DNA of 64,000 bases, taken from Nocardia asteroides (lineage in GTDB: Bacteria; Actinomycetota; Actinomycetes; Mycobacteriales; Mycobacteriaceae). This document shows, piece after piece, positions 33,593 to 41,710 of this stretch; positions within the stretch are counted from its first letter, which is position 1, and each line of letters opens with the position of its first letter. The stretch covers positions 5,952,001 to 6,016,000 of the forward strand of contig NZ_CP089214.1 in the NCBI RefSeq assembly GCF_021183625.1, written 5' to 3'. The notes beneath the pieces were generated by a model. The model saw only the letters and a list, made by a program, of their open reading frames with translations, had not been told where the DNA came from and made no database searches. A program made the position numbers and the translations under genes.

Positions 33593-35299
33593 TCAGTTCA
33601 CCGTGACACTATCGATCACCACCGGTTGCCGTGGTGAGCCATCGTCTGCGCTGCGCGAATAGTCGTGACCGGCGGCCACGATGCTGCGGAGTGTGCTCAT
33701 CCCCTCCTCGTCGATCGAGCCGAAGATTGTGTACTCGGGAGGTTGCCAGGTGGAGCCGTGCGCGAAAAAGAATTGGCTGCCGTTGGCGCCGGTGCCGAAC
33801 TTCGCCATGGCGACGGTGCCGCGCGGGTAGTCGATGTAGTCCCGGTATGACGTCGCTGCGGTGGTGACGGGGTACTCGTCGTCGAACGAGTACCCCGGTC
33901 CACCGCTACCGGTTCCGGTCGGGTCGCCGCATTGCAGAATGTTCAAGCCGAAGGTGGCTGTCAGTCGGTGACAACCAGAGTCGTCGAAGTATCCCTGCTG
34001 AACCAAGCTGACGAAACTGTTCACGGTGCAGGGTGATTCGGCATTGCGCAGGGTGATCCCGATTCTGCCGTAATTCGTCAGCATGGTTGCCGAGGTCGTG
34101 CCGGTCGCACGGACGCCTTGGACGGTTTCGGGGGTGTGCACCGGGTGGGCAGAGGCCGTGCCGTTCTCCCGATAGGTGCAGTCGACGGTCGCGGGAGGCG
34201 GTGGTGGCGTACTGCTGCTGCTGGTGGTGCCGGCGCGGCTGGCGCCACCCGTAGCGGAGTACAGGCTGAGCAGCCACAGCGGCAGCGCGAGAGTGATCGT
34301 CACCGCGGCCACGAGGGTGGCGACGACTCCGCCTCGGGTCAGGCGGAAGCGTCCCGCGCGCCGCGCGGCCACCCGGACGGGATTCGGTGCCGACGGGAAC
34401 ACGACCGGCGCTGGCGAGAACGCGACCGGCGCCGGCGGGAACGCGACGGGTGGCGCGACAGCCGCCGTGGTCTCGATCGAGACCACGGCCGCCCGGGTCA
34501 GCTCCAGGCAGCTGCCGAAACGCTCACCCGGATGTTTGGCGAGCCCTTTGAGCAGCACGCGATCCAGCTCGGGGGGGATACCCGCGCGCCGGCCGCTCGG
34601 CGGTTGCGGTGCCTCGTGCAGGTGCCCGGCGATCACCGCTCCGGCCGTGTCGGCCTCGAACGGGGTGGTTCCGGTCAGCAACCAGTAGAGCGTGCAGGCG
34701 AGCGAGTACTGATCTGCCCGGCCGTCCAGGGGAGTTCCGCCGAGTTGCTCCGGCGCCGCATAGGCGAGTGTGGCCAGCACGGTTCCGGTCCGGGTGAGGC
34801 CGGGGGCGTTGTCCCGCAGCCGGGCGATCCCGAAATCGGTGAGCAGGGTCTGGTGTCCGCGACCAGGAACCGGGCGAGCGATCAGCAGATTGGCGGGCTT
34901 GACATCGCGGTGCAGCACACCGGCCGCGTGCGCGTAGTCGAGCGCGTGCGCCGCCTCGGTCGCGATGAGCGTGGCCTGCCGCAGGGTCAGCTCCGTCGGG
35001 CAGATCTGCGCGGCGTCCACGCCGTCGACGTAGCGCATGGCGAGCCATGGTCGCCCCTCGGCTATTCCGCGATCGTAAACGGTCACGATGTTCGGATGTT
35101 CGAGCCGCGCGACGAGATCGCCCTCCCGGTCGAACCGGGCGCGGCCCTCCGCGTCCGCGGCCAGCTCGCCGCTCAGCACCTTCAGCGCCACCGACCGGGG
35201 CAGCCGGGGATGCCGCGCGAGGTACACCGACCCCATGCCGCCCCGGCCGAGTTCTCCCTCTATTCGAAAGCCCGCGAAGACCTCCCCGGGACGCAACAT
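33593..35299 (-). CDS. Transmembrane Ser/Thr protein kinase with cyclophilin sensor domain
   Basis: ATG at 35299 has GGGGAGGAG seven bases before it, giving 568 residues. Residues 10-265 are a Hanks-type kinase: glycine loop G-R-G-G-M-G-S-V (18-25), Lys40, H-R-D at 130-132, D-F-G at 155-157 and A-P-E at 182-184. A Pro/Ala juxtamembrane region and one membrane helix (about 323-346) follow. After a Ser/Thr/Pro linker, residues about 405-568 form a cyclophilin-type peptidyl-prolyl isomerase (C-H-R-L-T, C-G-D-P-T-G-T-G, G-S-Q-F-F-F, Y-T-I-F-G). Topology places the cyclophilin outside. It is 20 bp upstream of jetA on the same strand. Confidence 0.88.
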   Translation of the reverse strand: MLRPGEVFAGFRIEGELGRGGMGSVYLARHPRLPRSVALKVLSGELAADAEGRARFDREGDLVARLEHPNIVTVYDRGIAEGRPWLAMRYVDGVDAAQICPTELTLRQATLIATEAAHALDYAHAAGVLHRDVKPANLLIARPVPGRGHQTLLTDFGIARLRDNAPGLTRTGTVLATLAYAAPEQLGGTPLDGRADQYSLACTLYWLLTGTTPFEADTAGAVIAGHLHEAPQPPSGRRAGIPPELDRVLLKGLAKHPGERFGSCLELTRAAVVSIETTAAVAPPVAFPPAPVAFSPAPVVFPSAPNPVRVAARRAGRFRLTRGGVVATLVAAVTITLALPLWLLSLYSATGGASRAGTTSSSSTPPPPPATVDCTYRENGTASAHPVHTPETVQGVRATGTTSATMLTNYGRIGITLRNAESPCTVNSFVSLVQQGYFDDSGCHRLTATFGLNILQCGDPTGTGSGGPGYSFDDEYPVTTAATSYRDYIDYPRGTVAMAKFGTGANGSQFFFAHGSTWQPPEYTIFGSIDEEGMSTLRSIVAAGHDYSRSADDGSPRQPVVIDSVTVN

Positions 35300-35388
35300 T
35301 CCCGCACTCCTCCCCATTGGTGCGCCAGAACCGTACACCCTCGAACAGCATTGTGCCGGTGCGCAATCCGCTGAGGTGCCCGACCCAC

Positions 35389-35616
35389 TCAGCTGCCGAG
35401 TAACTCCGAGCGCTTCCCGCTCCACGTGACGACCACCTGGTCCCGCGCGCGCAGGCGGACGTAAGGGCCCTTGAACATGCCCTCGAGGGGGTGGCCGACG
35501 AAGTCGATGAGCGCGGCCTGGGCGTCCGGGTCGGTGAGGGCGAAGGTGGTCGCGAGGTAGTCGGTCAAGCCTTCGCGCAGGTGGTCGGCCTGCAACGTAG
35601 GCAGGAGTGCCCCCAT
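35389..35616 (-). pseudogene. Chimeric helicase remnant (DEAD-type N-terminus plus UvrD-type tail)
   Basis: From ATG at 35616 about 55 codons resemble the N-terminus of very large actinobacterial DEAD/DEAH-box helicases (LLPTLQADHLREGLTDYL, F-K-G-P-Y-V-R-L-R). The frame then jumps to R-A-R-D-Q-V-V-V-T-W-S-G-K, which looks like the extreme C-terminus of UvrD-like helicases, and ends. Everything between, including all helicase motifs, is missing. The family match is from memory. It cannot be an active helicase. Confidence 0.55.
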
Positions 35617-35845
35617 GTACTTCGCTCCTCGGTCGTCGATTCGATCACCCGGTCCCCGCGGATCGACGCTATCGCAGTGGGGTCTGTCGCGGGTGATCGC
35701 GTGCTTGTCCGGAGGGCACCGTGGGTGGGTGAACGCTTCCGGCCGGTACCGGTGCCGGAGGCTGCTGGTACCGTCGTCCCGTGAGCGATACCGGGGGGAC
35801 GCTATCCGTCGACACTCTTGCCACCAGCCCTGCTCGAGCCCTGTC
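35617..35845. other. Divergent intergenic region
   Basis: A 229-bp space between the helicase remnant (minus) and the WXG100 gene (plus). No gene; promoters for both directions are expected here, but no confident consensus was found. Confidence 0.35.
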
Positions 35846-36145
35846 ATGAGCGAACAGTTCTCGGTGAATCTGGAGGAGATCGACAATATCGTCAGCCGCC
35901 TCTCCGGGCTCGCGAGCTTCGTCGCCGATCACCTCGACGACATCGATGACAAGGTCGCCGGTTTGGTCGGCACCGGCTGGGAAGGCGTGGCCGCACAGGC
36001 GTACTCCACGGCACACCGGGAGTGGCTGACCGGTGCGCGGGAGTTCACCGAGGGCCTGCGCACGATGAGCGACGCCGCGAAGAGAGCGCACGGCCGCTAC
36101 AGCGCGGCGGCCGAGGTCAACAGGCAGATGATTCAAGGCGGGTAG
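35846..36145 (+). CDS. WXG100-family ESX protein
   Basis: ATG at 35846 gives 99 residues. It is a two-helix hairpin with the turn motif W-E-G (about 46-48) in V-G-T-G-W-E-G-V-A-A-Q-A-Y. The size and shape are those of ESX-secreted WXG100 proteins. It is followed after two bases by the candidate toxin, for which it is probably the secretion partner. No ESX ATPase or core gene is present in the window, so export would rely on a machine encoded elsewhere. Confidence 0.82.
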   Translation: MSEQFSVNLEEIDNIVSRLSGLASFVADHLDDIDDKVAGLVGTGWEGVAAQAYSTAHREWLTGAREFTEGLRTMSDAAKRAHGRYSAAAEVNRQMIQGG

Positions 36146-36147
36146 CG

Positions 36148-37527
36148 ATGACCTGGATCATCGACACCGGCATGTACCTCGACGCGTCGAAGAAATGCCA
36201 GCAACTCGCCTCCGACATCAACCTCGCCCTGGGGCCGCTGCACCGGACCCTGGTGAGCGACTGCGCGGGCATGGCAGGCGATCACGAGAAGTCCCTGGCC
36301 TGGACCACCGGTTACGACCAGCATGCCCGCGACATCGTCACCCTGACCGCGGCCCTGTGCAACGCCCTCCAGCGCTTCGGCGATTTCCTCGCCGCCGCCG
36401 GCTACAACTGGTGGCACTCCGACAGCACCCGCGCCACCGGCGCCGCGCCCCCGCGCCCGAGCACCTCCGAACCGTTCTACGACTCCGGGATGCAACTCCC
36501 ACCCAGCGCCAAAGGCGACAACGGCACGGGAATCGACACCTCGATCACCGGTCTGATGGAACAGGTCGGTCGCATCCCCAACGGGGATGTCACCAAGCTC
36601 GGAATCGCGAAGGACGCGTGGAAAACGTTCGCAGGCAACAGCTCCATCACCGGCGCCGCCGAGCGGATCAACGGCGTCACTGCGAAATTCAGCGGCAGTT
36701 CCGACCCGCTCGTGGTCGACATCGAAGAGAAGCTGACAACGCTGCGGAACGCGGCACAGCTGGTAGCCGATGCCGCCGCAGGACTGGCCGTCCCGGTCGC
36801 CGACCACCACGAGGCGCTGGGCACGATGCGCGACGACATCAACTCGGCGGTTGCCTCGGCGACCGGGGAAATCGCCGCCGCTGTCGCGATCACCGTCGCC
36901 GTTGTCGCCATCGTGGCGGTGTTCTCCGCCGGCACGGCAGCCGCGCCCGCTGCCGCCGGCGGCGCCGTGGTCACCGTGGAGATCGTTGCCGCCACCGCCT
37001 CGATCATCCGCAACACCGTCTCGATCAGCCGCCTGCTCGTCCTCTTCGGCGCGGTCACCGCCGTCGGTAGCGCGGCCGGTGTCTTCACCGCGATTCCCGA
37101 CCTCACCCAGAACGGGATCAACGCTGCGCTGGCGAGCATCGCCGCGATGACGGTCAAGATCGTCGAGGGTGACAACGAGGGCGGTGCCGCATCGACCCCG
37201 ACCGCAAAGACGGTCGAGGAGAAGGCCGCAGCGGTGGAAGAGATCGTTACCGACGACGCCGGAAATCCGATCGGGTGGGAGGACGCCGACGGTGTTCGAA
37301 TTGTGTCCGCGGCCGAAGTCGAACGTGCTCACCAAGAACTCATCGCCAGGCTGGGGCCACCCGATTCTGTGAAGCATACTGACAAGGGGGACGTCGAGGT
37401 ATGGAATGTCTCTGAAGATCCCAAATCGACTATCAATTATCGGTCATTCAGCCGTTCGGGCGGGCCGACGATCGATTACAACAACGTACCGGGGGTGGAG
37501 GTCAAAAGATGGCATATCGGCAAGTGA
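36148..37527 (+). CDS. Candidate T7SS-delivered toxin with membrane segments
   Basis: ATG at 36148 gives 459 residues. A helical N-terminal third (1-230) is followed by two hydrophobic segments (about 241-270 and 294-316) and then a polar C-terminal domain (about 365-459). The last 95 residues (A-R-L-G-P-P-D, G-D-V-E-V-W-N, T-I-D-Y-N-N-V-P-G-V-E-V-K-R) look like a compact toxin tip; I cannot assign its activity. Base composition becomes less GC-rich towards the 3' end. The neighbouring WXG100 gene upstream and putative immunity gene 41 bp downstream support a toxin role. Confidence 0.6.
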   Translation: MTWIIDTGMYLDASKKCQQLASDINLALGPLHRTLVSDCAGMAGDHEKSLAWTTGYDQHARDIVTLTAALCNALQRFGDFLAAAGYNWWHSDSTRATGAAPPRPSTSEPFYDSGMQLPPSAKGDNGTGIDTSITGLMEQVGRIPNGDVTKLGIAKDAWKTFAGNSSITGAAERINGVTAKFSGSSDPLVVDIEEKLTTLRNAAQLVADAAAGLAVPVADHHEALGTMRDDINSAVASATGEIAAAVAITVAVVAIVAVFSAGTAAAPAAAGGAVVTVEIVAATASIIRNTVSISRLLVLFGAVTAVGSAAGVFTAIPDLTQNGINAALASIAAMTVKIVEGDNEGGAASTPTAKTVEEKAAAVEEIVTDDAGNPIGWEDADGVRIVSAAEVERAHQELIARLGPPDSVKHTDKGDVEVWNVSEDPKSTINYRSFSRSGGPTIDYNNVPGVEVKRWHIGK

Positions 37528-37568
37528 TGCTATATAAACATCTCTACGCACCCGTCGCGGAGGTTTGA

Positions 37569-38096
37569 GTGGAAGTCGACAGAATCCTCGAATATAGAAC
37601 GCAATCATTCATCAACTTCCGTGATTTTGATTTCGATGACCGCGGAAAGCATCGTTTCCGCTGGATCGACATCAAGAAGTTCGCCTTCGAGCTGACGGAG
37701 TGGGATGATCGGTTGATACTCCAAGCTCTGATCGCGAACCCGGAGTTTCCGGACGACTATGTCGGTGGTGGAGTCGATCGCGAAGGACTCCGGCACGGGC
37801 CTTATTGGCGAGCCAGTATTACGCCGGAAGCGTATCGCAAGATCGATACCGTGTCTGCCCTCGATATATTCGGCGGATGGCTTTCCGGGTGCGGCGTAAT
37901 TCCTGCCGAGCTGGATTCCGCGATAGCGCGCGAGGTTCGCGATCCGATGCGCACAGCTGACAGCCGCTACCTTCTCCGGGAACTCGGCAGCTCCGCCTCC
38001 AATGATTATGGGGACATTCATATCGAATTTCATGAATTCGTGCTCATCAGCGAGGTCGAGAAATCTGTACTTCTGGTGGTGGCGACTGACGACTGA
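37569..38096 (+). CDS. Putative immunity protein
   Basis: The start is GTG at 37569, giving 175 residues. The protein is acidic and aromatic-rich, with no signal or membrane helix and no recognised family. Its coding sequence is clearly lower in GC than flanking genes and matches the toxin tail just upstream, a usual sign of horizontally exchanged toxin-immunity cassettes. Function is inferred from position only. Confidence 0.5.
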   Translation: MEVDRILEYRTQSFINFRDFDFDDRGKHRFRWIDIKKFAFELTEWDDRLILQALIANPEFPDDYVGGGVDREGLRHGPYWRASITPEAYRKIDTVSALDIFGGWLSGCGVIPAELDSAIAREVRDPMRTADSRYLLRELGSSASNDYGDIHIEFHEFVLISEVEKSVLLVVATDD

Positions 38097-38448
38097 CCTG
38101 GTGAGCATCGGTGTCGGGGCCGTTGATTGCGCCTATGCGGTGACTGGGCGTCGCTGAACGATTTCGACGTCATCGTGACGAGGCTCGAGCCCGACAACGC
38201 AGCGCGAACTATCTACCCGGTTCCGTGAAAAGGCTCAAGTGGGAATCGCAATAATGTGTCTTCGAGATGACCAGCCTCCGGCGAGCGCGCGTGGCGGGCT
38301 GCGTCCTGTAAGGCGCACGCGGTCGAATTCGGGGACCGGTAGATATCGGTGTCGATTCTCCGACCTTGATCGATGGGGTGGACCTGGCTGGCCGAGAAGC
38401 AGGCGTCGGATGTCGAGGTCTTCCAGACAGAGAAAGATCTTCGCCACG
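38097..38448. other. 352-bp region, no intact gene
   Basis: No start with a ribosome binding site gives a convincing product. Lower GC than average. It may contain debris from earlier immunity genes, since one frame extends the following gene upstream without good codon usage. Confidence 0.35.
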
Positions 38449-38856
38449 ATGAACAAGAAATCCGAGCATTTTCTGCTCTACACGATCTCGGACGACTGGA
38501 CACCGCTCAGCGACTTCCACGTCGTTCTCCAGAAGCTGGAGCCGGAGCGCTTCGACCGCGCTTTCGTGCTGGACGCGATGCGCAGTCTGGGCGAACGAGG
38601 ACTCATCCGATTCGGTTCCTTCACCGCGCCGGTGAGGCCGTGGACCCCCTGGGAGCTGTCGGTCGAGGATTCGATCTCGCGCGTCGCGCACGGGTTCGAC
38701 GAGCACGTGGGCTATCTGGCCTCGAGCGACGGCGAGGTGCATCACACCGAGATATTGAGAGCCGAGATCACCGAGGCAGGCGTCGAGCTGCTGCGGGAAC
38801 TCGGCGATCCGTACGAGATCCACGGCGATCCGTGGATCGACGACCTTTCGGGGTGA
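38449..38856 (+). CDS. Small hypothetical protein, winged-helix-like
   Basis: The start is ATG at 38449, giving 135 residues. The arrangement T-P-L-S-D-F-H-V-V-L-Q-K-L then F-V-L-D-A-M-R-S-L-G-E-R-G-L-I-R-F suggests a winged helix. A polar C-terminal half follows. It sits among immunity-like genes and could be another orphan immunity protein or a small regulator. The frame is open further upstream, but that part has poor codon usage. Confidence 0.45.
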   Translation: MNKKSEHFLLYTISDDWTPLSDFHVVLQKLEPERFDRAFVLDAMRSLGERGLIRFGSFTAPVRPWTPWELSVEDSISRVAHGFDEHVGYLASSDGEVHHTEILRAEITEAGVELLRELGDPYEIHGDPWIDDLSG

Positions 38857-38875
38857 GGTGTCCACGGCTGTCGCC

Positions 38876-39718
38876 TCATCGCTCGCCGCACCCGAATCTC
38901 ATCTCCAAGAGCGTCTGCTCACCTCGCAGTACCGCGCTCCGTTGCGAATCGGACAACCCATTGATCCCGCGCAGCGCCGCACCGCCCTCGACTCGGTCGA
39001 TACTGACGAAACAGCCGTCTCGATAGTTGCCATGAACGAGCCAGGTCTTCCCGTTCGCAGGGCTGGGCTTGTTCATCTCGATGAATCCCGCTCCCGGCGA
39101 GGTGATCCGATCCTGCGGCCGATCGACTACCGGACCGATATACACCTTCGTGACCAGCAAGCCGCCGAGATCCGCCTTGGTGAGCGAGACCTCCTCGAAT
39201 CCGGACACGACGGCCGCGGTCGCATGCTGCACTTCCCGCGGCGGATCCACCCTGATGCGAATCTGGTTGAAGATGACGAGCCCGGCGGCGGCCACCGGCG
39301 AGAAATCGACGACCAGCAGCAGCCCGATCACGACGTATCTCGCCGTCTTTCGTGCCCAGTTCCCGACAGCACCGGCCAGGCGTCCGGGCCGGATGTCCTC
39401 GGGGCTGTCGTCATAGCCCTCGGTCCAGTGATCTTCGCCGATCTTGTAGCGCAGGACGTCGGAGCCGGCCGGCTGATCGCAGAACTCCGGCTGCTCACGG
39501 AGCCGGTCGTCCTGTCCCACGGGGATCCCGCCGATGTGAAAACTGTCGGGCCGATCGTGGAATCCAGGTAGGGCGCGAGTTCGCTCGATTGCTCGCCCGG
39601 CGTCCGCTCGGCTCGGGTATCGCCCGATGATCCGGACGAATTCGGTGCCATCGTCCGATACATACCGGTGTTGCAGGAGGAAGATCTCCCTCCTGGGATC
39701 CCCGCCCCGACTCTCCAT
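38876..39718 (-). CDS. Membrane protein with N-terminal DUF7336-like domain
   Basis: ATG at 39718 has GGGGAG five bases upstream; GTG 39730 is an alternative. The 280-residue product starts with a module resembling DUF7336: F-L-L-Q-H-R-Y-V, G-R-Y-P-S-R-A-D-A, L-P-G-F-H-D-R-P and E-D-H-W-T-E-G-Y. A membrane helix lies near 124-147 and an extracytoplasmic domain of about 130 residues follows. DUF7336 is often linked to polymorphic-toxin neighbourhoods as far as I recall. Role unknown. Confidence 0.55.
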   Translation of the reverse strand: MESRGGDPRREIFLLQHRYVSDDGTEFVRIIGRYPSRADAGRAIERTRALPGFHDRPDSFHIGGIPVGQDDRLREQPEFCDQPAGSDVLRYKIGEDHWTEGYDDSPEDIRPGRLAGAVGNWARKTARYVVIGLLLVVDFSPVAAAGLVIFNQIRIRVDPPREVQHATAAVVSGFEEVSLTKADLGGLLVTKVYIGPVVDRPQDRITSPGAGFIEMNKPSPANGKTWLVHGNYRDGCFVSIDRVEGGAALRGINGLSDSQRSAVLRGEQTLLEMRFGCGER

Positions 39719-39803
39719 CCGGCTCCCCACTTGCCCGTATCGTGCTGGATCAACTTACCCGCTCGGCACCGAGCGGGAGTGCCGGGACGAGAGGTGGTCC
39801 AGC

Positions 39804-40214
39804 GTGTCCGGTTACGGAAGGCCGCGAGCGGGGAGGAGTATCGAGCAATTGGCGGGGCCTTGGCCGCCTCCTGGTCACGACGCCACCGGACTGGCCCGAA
39901 CAGTTCACCGATTGCGCCGAATTCCGTTGTCCGAGTTGTCGGCCGAGGACATTCGAATCCTGCTCGGTCAGCGGGATGCGGTTCCGGTCCTGCTCCCGAT
40001 AGCGCTCGACATGATCGACCTCGATCCGCTGGCTGCCGGTGACGTGTATCCGGGCGCCCTGCTCGCCGCCGTTCTGCGCGCGGTGACAGTCAGCGGCGCG
40101 AGCGCGGCGGATTCCGATCGCCTGCGCGCGGCGATCGAGCACATCCGGGAGCGTGAAGATGGATCGGTGCCGGCCGAACTCTGGGAACGCGCCGACGAAT
40201 TGGGGCTGAGCTGA
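39804..40214 (+). CDS. CdiI_3-like contact-dependent inhibition immunity protein (orphan)
   Basis: The start is GTG at 39804 with GAGGTGG upstream, giving 136 residues. The pattern S-I-E-Q-L-A-G, L-A-R-T-V-H-R-L-R-R-I-P-L, E-D-I-R-I-L-L-G-Q, P-I-A-L-D-M and P-L-A-A-G-D-V-Y-P-G-A-L-L matches the CdiI_3 immunity family well. No cognate toxin lies next to it, so it looks like an orphan immunity gene that would protect against toxins from other strains. Confidence 0.7.
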   Translation: MSGYGRPRAGRSIEQLAGPWPPPGHDATGLARTVHRLRRIPLSELSAEDIRILLGQRDAVPVLLPIALDMIDLDPLAAGDVYPGALLAAVLRAVTVSGASAADSDRLRAAIEHIREREDGSVPAELWERADELGLS

Positions 40215-40305
40215 CCGGATGTCGCGACCGAGTGCCCTGCGGCATGGCGATCCCGCGAAAAGCGCCGTCACCTCGGTAACCTGACCCTCGAGCCAGGGAG
40301 GGGCC

Positions 40306-40956
40306 ATGACGCAGAAGTACCAGCAGATGAGGATCGAGCACTTCCGCGACGACTACCGCGAACGCATCTACGACCCGCACATCCGCGAGCTGAACGAGTA
40401 CGTCGACAAGCTGCGCGCCCGGAAGCCGGGCCAATTCGTCCCGCACGTCTCGCCGGAGTTCGGCGGCCGCGAGGCCCGGCTGCTCCTACTGACGCTGTCG
40501 CCGGGGGAGAAGACCAAACTCGAGGCGGCCGGCGGCTCGGGCATGCTCTCGGTCGAGAACAGCGACCCTGCTGCCGCGCGGATTGCGGAAGCGCTCGACC
40601 ATGCCGGCATCGACCGGTCGGACTGCGTCGGCTGGAACATGTATCCCTGGTTCGTGCAGGGGCTGGGCGAACTCCGCAAACCGGTGCAGGATCCGTACCT
40701 GCTGGAGGGCACGGACCATCTCATCCAGGTGATCGCCCGGCTGCCCCGGCTGCGCGCCGTTTTCGTCTTCGGCGCGGTTCCTGAGCGTGGGTGGGGCTTC
40801 TTCCGGCGGTCTTACCCCAGAACGGTGCGTAGCTTGCGGTGCTTCTGGCACCGCAGCACCGGGCCGAAGGGGTACATCTGGTCGGCGCAGCAGCAGGCGA
40901 TCTGGCGCCAGGAGCTCTTGGCAGAGATGGCCGCGGCGAAGCATGCGATTACCTGA
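40306..40956 (+). CDS. Uracil-DNA glycosylase-like fold protein
   Basis: ATG at 40306 with GGGAGGGG upstream gives 216 residues. The pattern LLLLTLSPGEKT, then W-N-M-Y-P-W-F, then R-A-V-F-V-F-G fits the UDG-like superfamily, although the classical active-site motifs are modified. It may be a nucleic-acid glycosylase or a non-catalytic relative. UDG-like proteins occur in defence islands, which suits the location. No partner gene is evident. Confidence 0.55.
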   Translation: MTQKYQQMRIEHFRDDYRERIYDPHIRELNEYVDKLRARKPGQFVPHVSPEFGGREARLLLLTLSPGEKTKLEAAGGSGMLSVENSDPAAARIAEALDHAGIDRSDCVGWNMYPWFVQGLGELRKPVQDPYLLEGTDHLIQVIARLPRLRAVFVFGAVPERGWGFFRRSYPRTVRSLRCFWHRSTGPKGYIWSAQQQAIWRQELLAEMAAAKHAIT

Positions 40957-41037
40957 CGGGCTCGTTCAGCTCCGGTGAGCCCGCCCGAACCCCGAGCCGA
41001 GCTCATGGTGCGGCCGCGCGCGCCGAAACCGGAGCGG

Positions 41038-41086
41038 TTCCCTGTGCCCTATGCTGGGCCGCGAACCTTTGGGGAGGAGTTCGTTC
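41038..41086 (+). promoter_or_regulatory. Conserved promoter/5' UTR, copy 2
   Basis: Nearly the same block as 23451-23496: TTCCCTGTGCCCTATGCTGGG, then GAACCT..GGGGAGGAGTTCGTTC, directly before a paralogous gene. The promoter and the gene were evidently duplicated together. Confidence 0.6.
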
Positions 41087-41443
41087 ATGAATCCTGGGCC
41101 GCCGCCGTCACAACCCGCATACCGGCCGCCGCCGTTTCAGGCGAGAAGCGATCGCGATGTGCTGTCGCCGAATCAGCGGATCGTATTCTTTGCCGCCTTC
41201 CTGTTCCTCGGGGTCGGCTCATTGGTTGCGACGGTGGCGGTGGCTTATTTCACCTGGTCTTCGGATCTTCAGGAATGGGTAACTTCTGATTCGCGTTTTC
41301 GACATGATTCCCCATCGCTGTTCAAATATTTTCTCGGGTCGATATTGTATGTCGCTGCTTTCGGGGGCCCGCTTCTCTTGGTGCTCGCTGTGCTCAAAGA
41401 CAGGTTGCGAAGGTACATGATGGAGAGGCCGGTTCGAAGCTGA
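41087..41443 (+). CDS. Small two-helix membrane protein, paralog of 23497-23853
   Basis: ATG at 41087 with GGGGAGGAG upstream gives 118 residues. It shares F-Q-A-R-S-D-R-D-V-L-S-P-N-Q-R-I-V-F and the ending M-x-E-R-P-x-R with its paralog, and has the same two-helix topology (about 32-55 and 85-108). It precedes a DUF3558-type lipoprotein by 267 bp. Function unknown; possibly an accessory of the T7SS modules of this island. Confidence 0.65.
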   Translation: MNPGPPPSQPAYRPPPFQARSDRDVLSPNQRIVFFAAFLFLGVGSLVATVAVAYFTWSSDLQEWVTSDSRFRHDSPSLFKYFLGSILYVAAFGGPLLLVLAVLKDRLRRYMMERPVRS

Positions 41444-41710
41444 CCGGTGTGGGTTGCTGTTGGAATGTGAAGCATTAGAGCGGAGGCGCGCCGGAGATCG
41501 AGGTTGTTCACCGTGCTCGCGATCGGTAGCGCCGTGTGAGATGCGATCGCCGATGCCACTGGGCCGGGCTGTCGCTCGGAGCGTTGTCTTCGCGCCCGCG
41601 TGCCGTCCGGACGGCCGTGGTTCGATGGGGCTGGGAACCAAGGGCGGTTACCTCGCGTCCAATCAATCGACGGGCCGTGGTTCCCGTCACCGATCGACAG
41701 GGGAGTAGCT

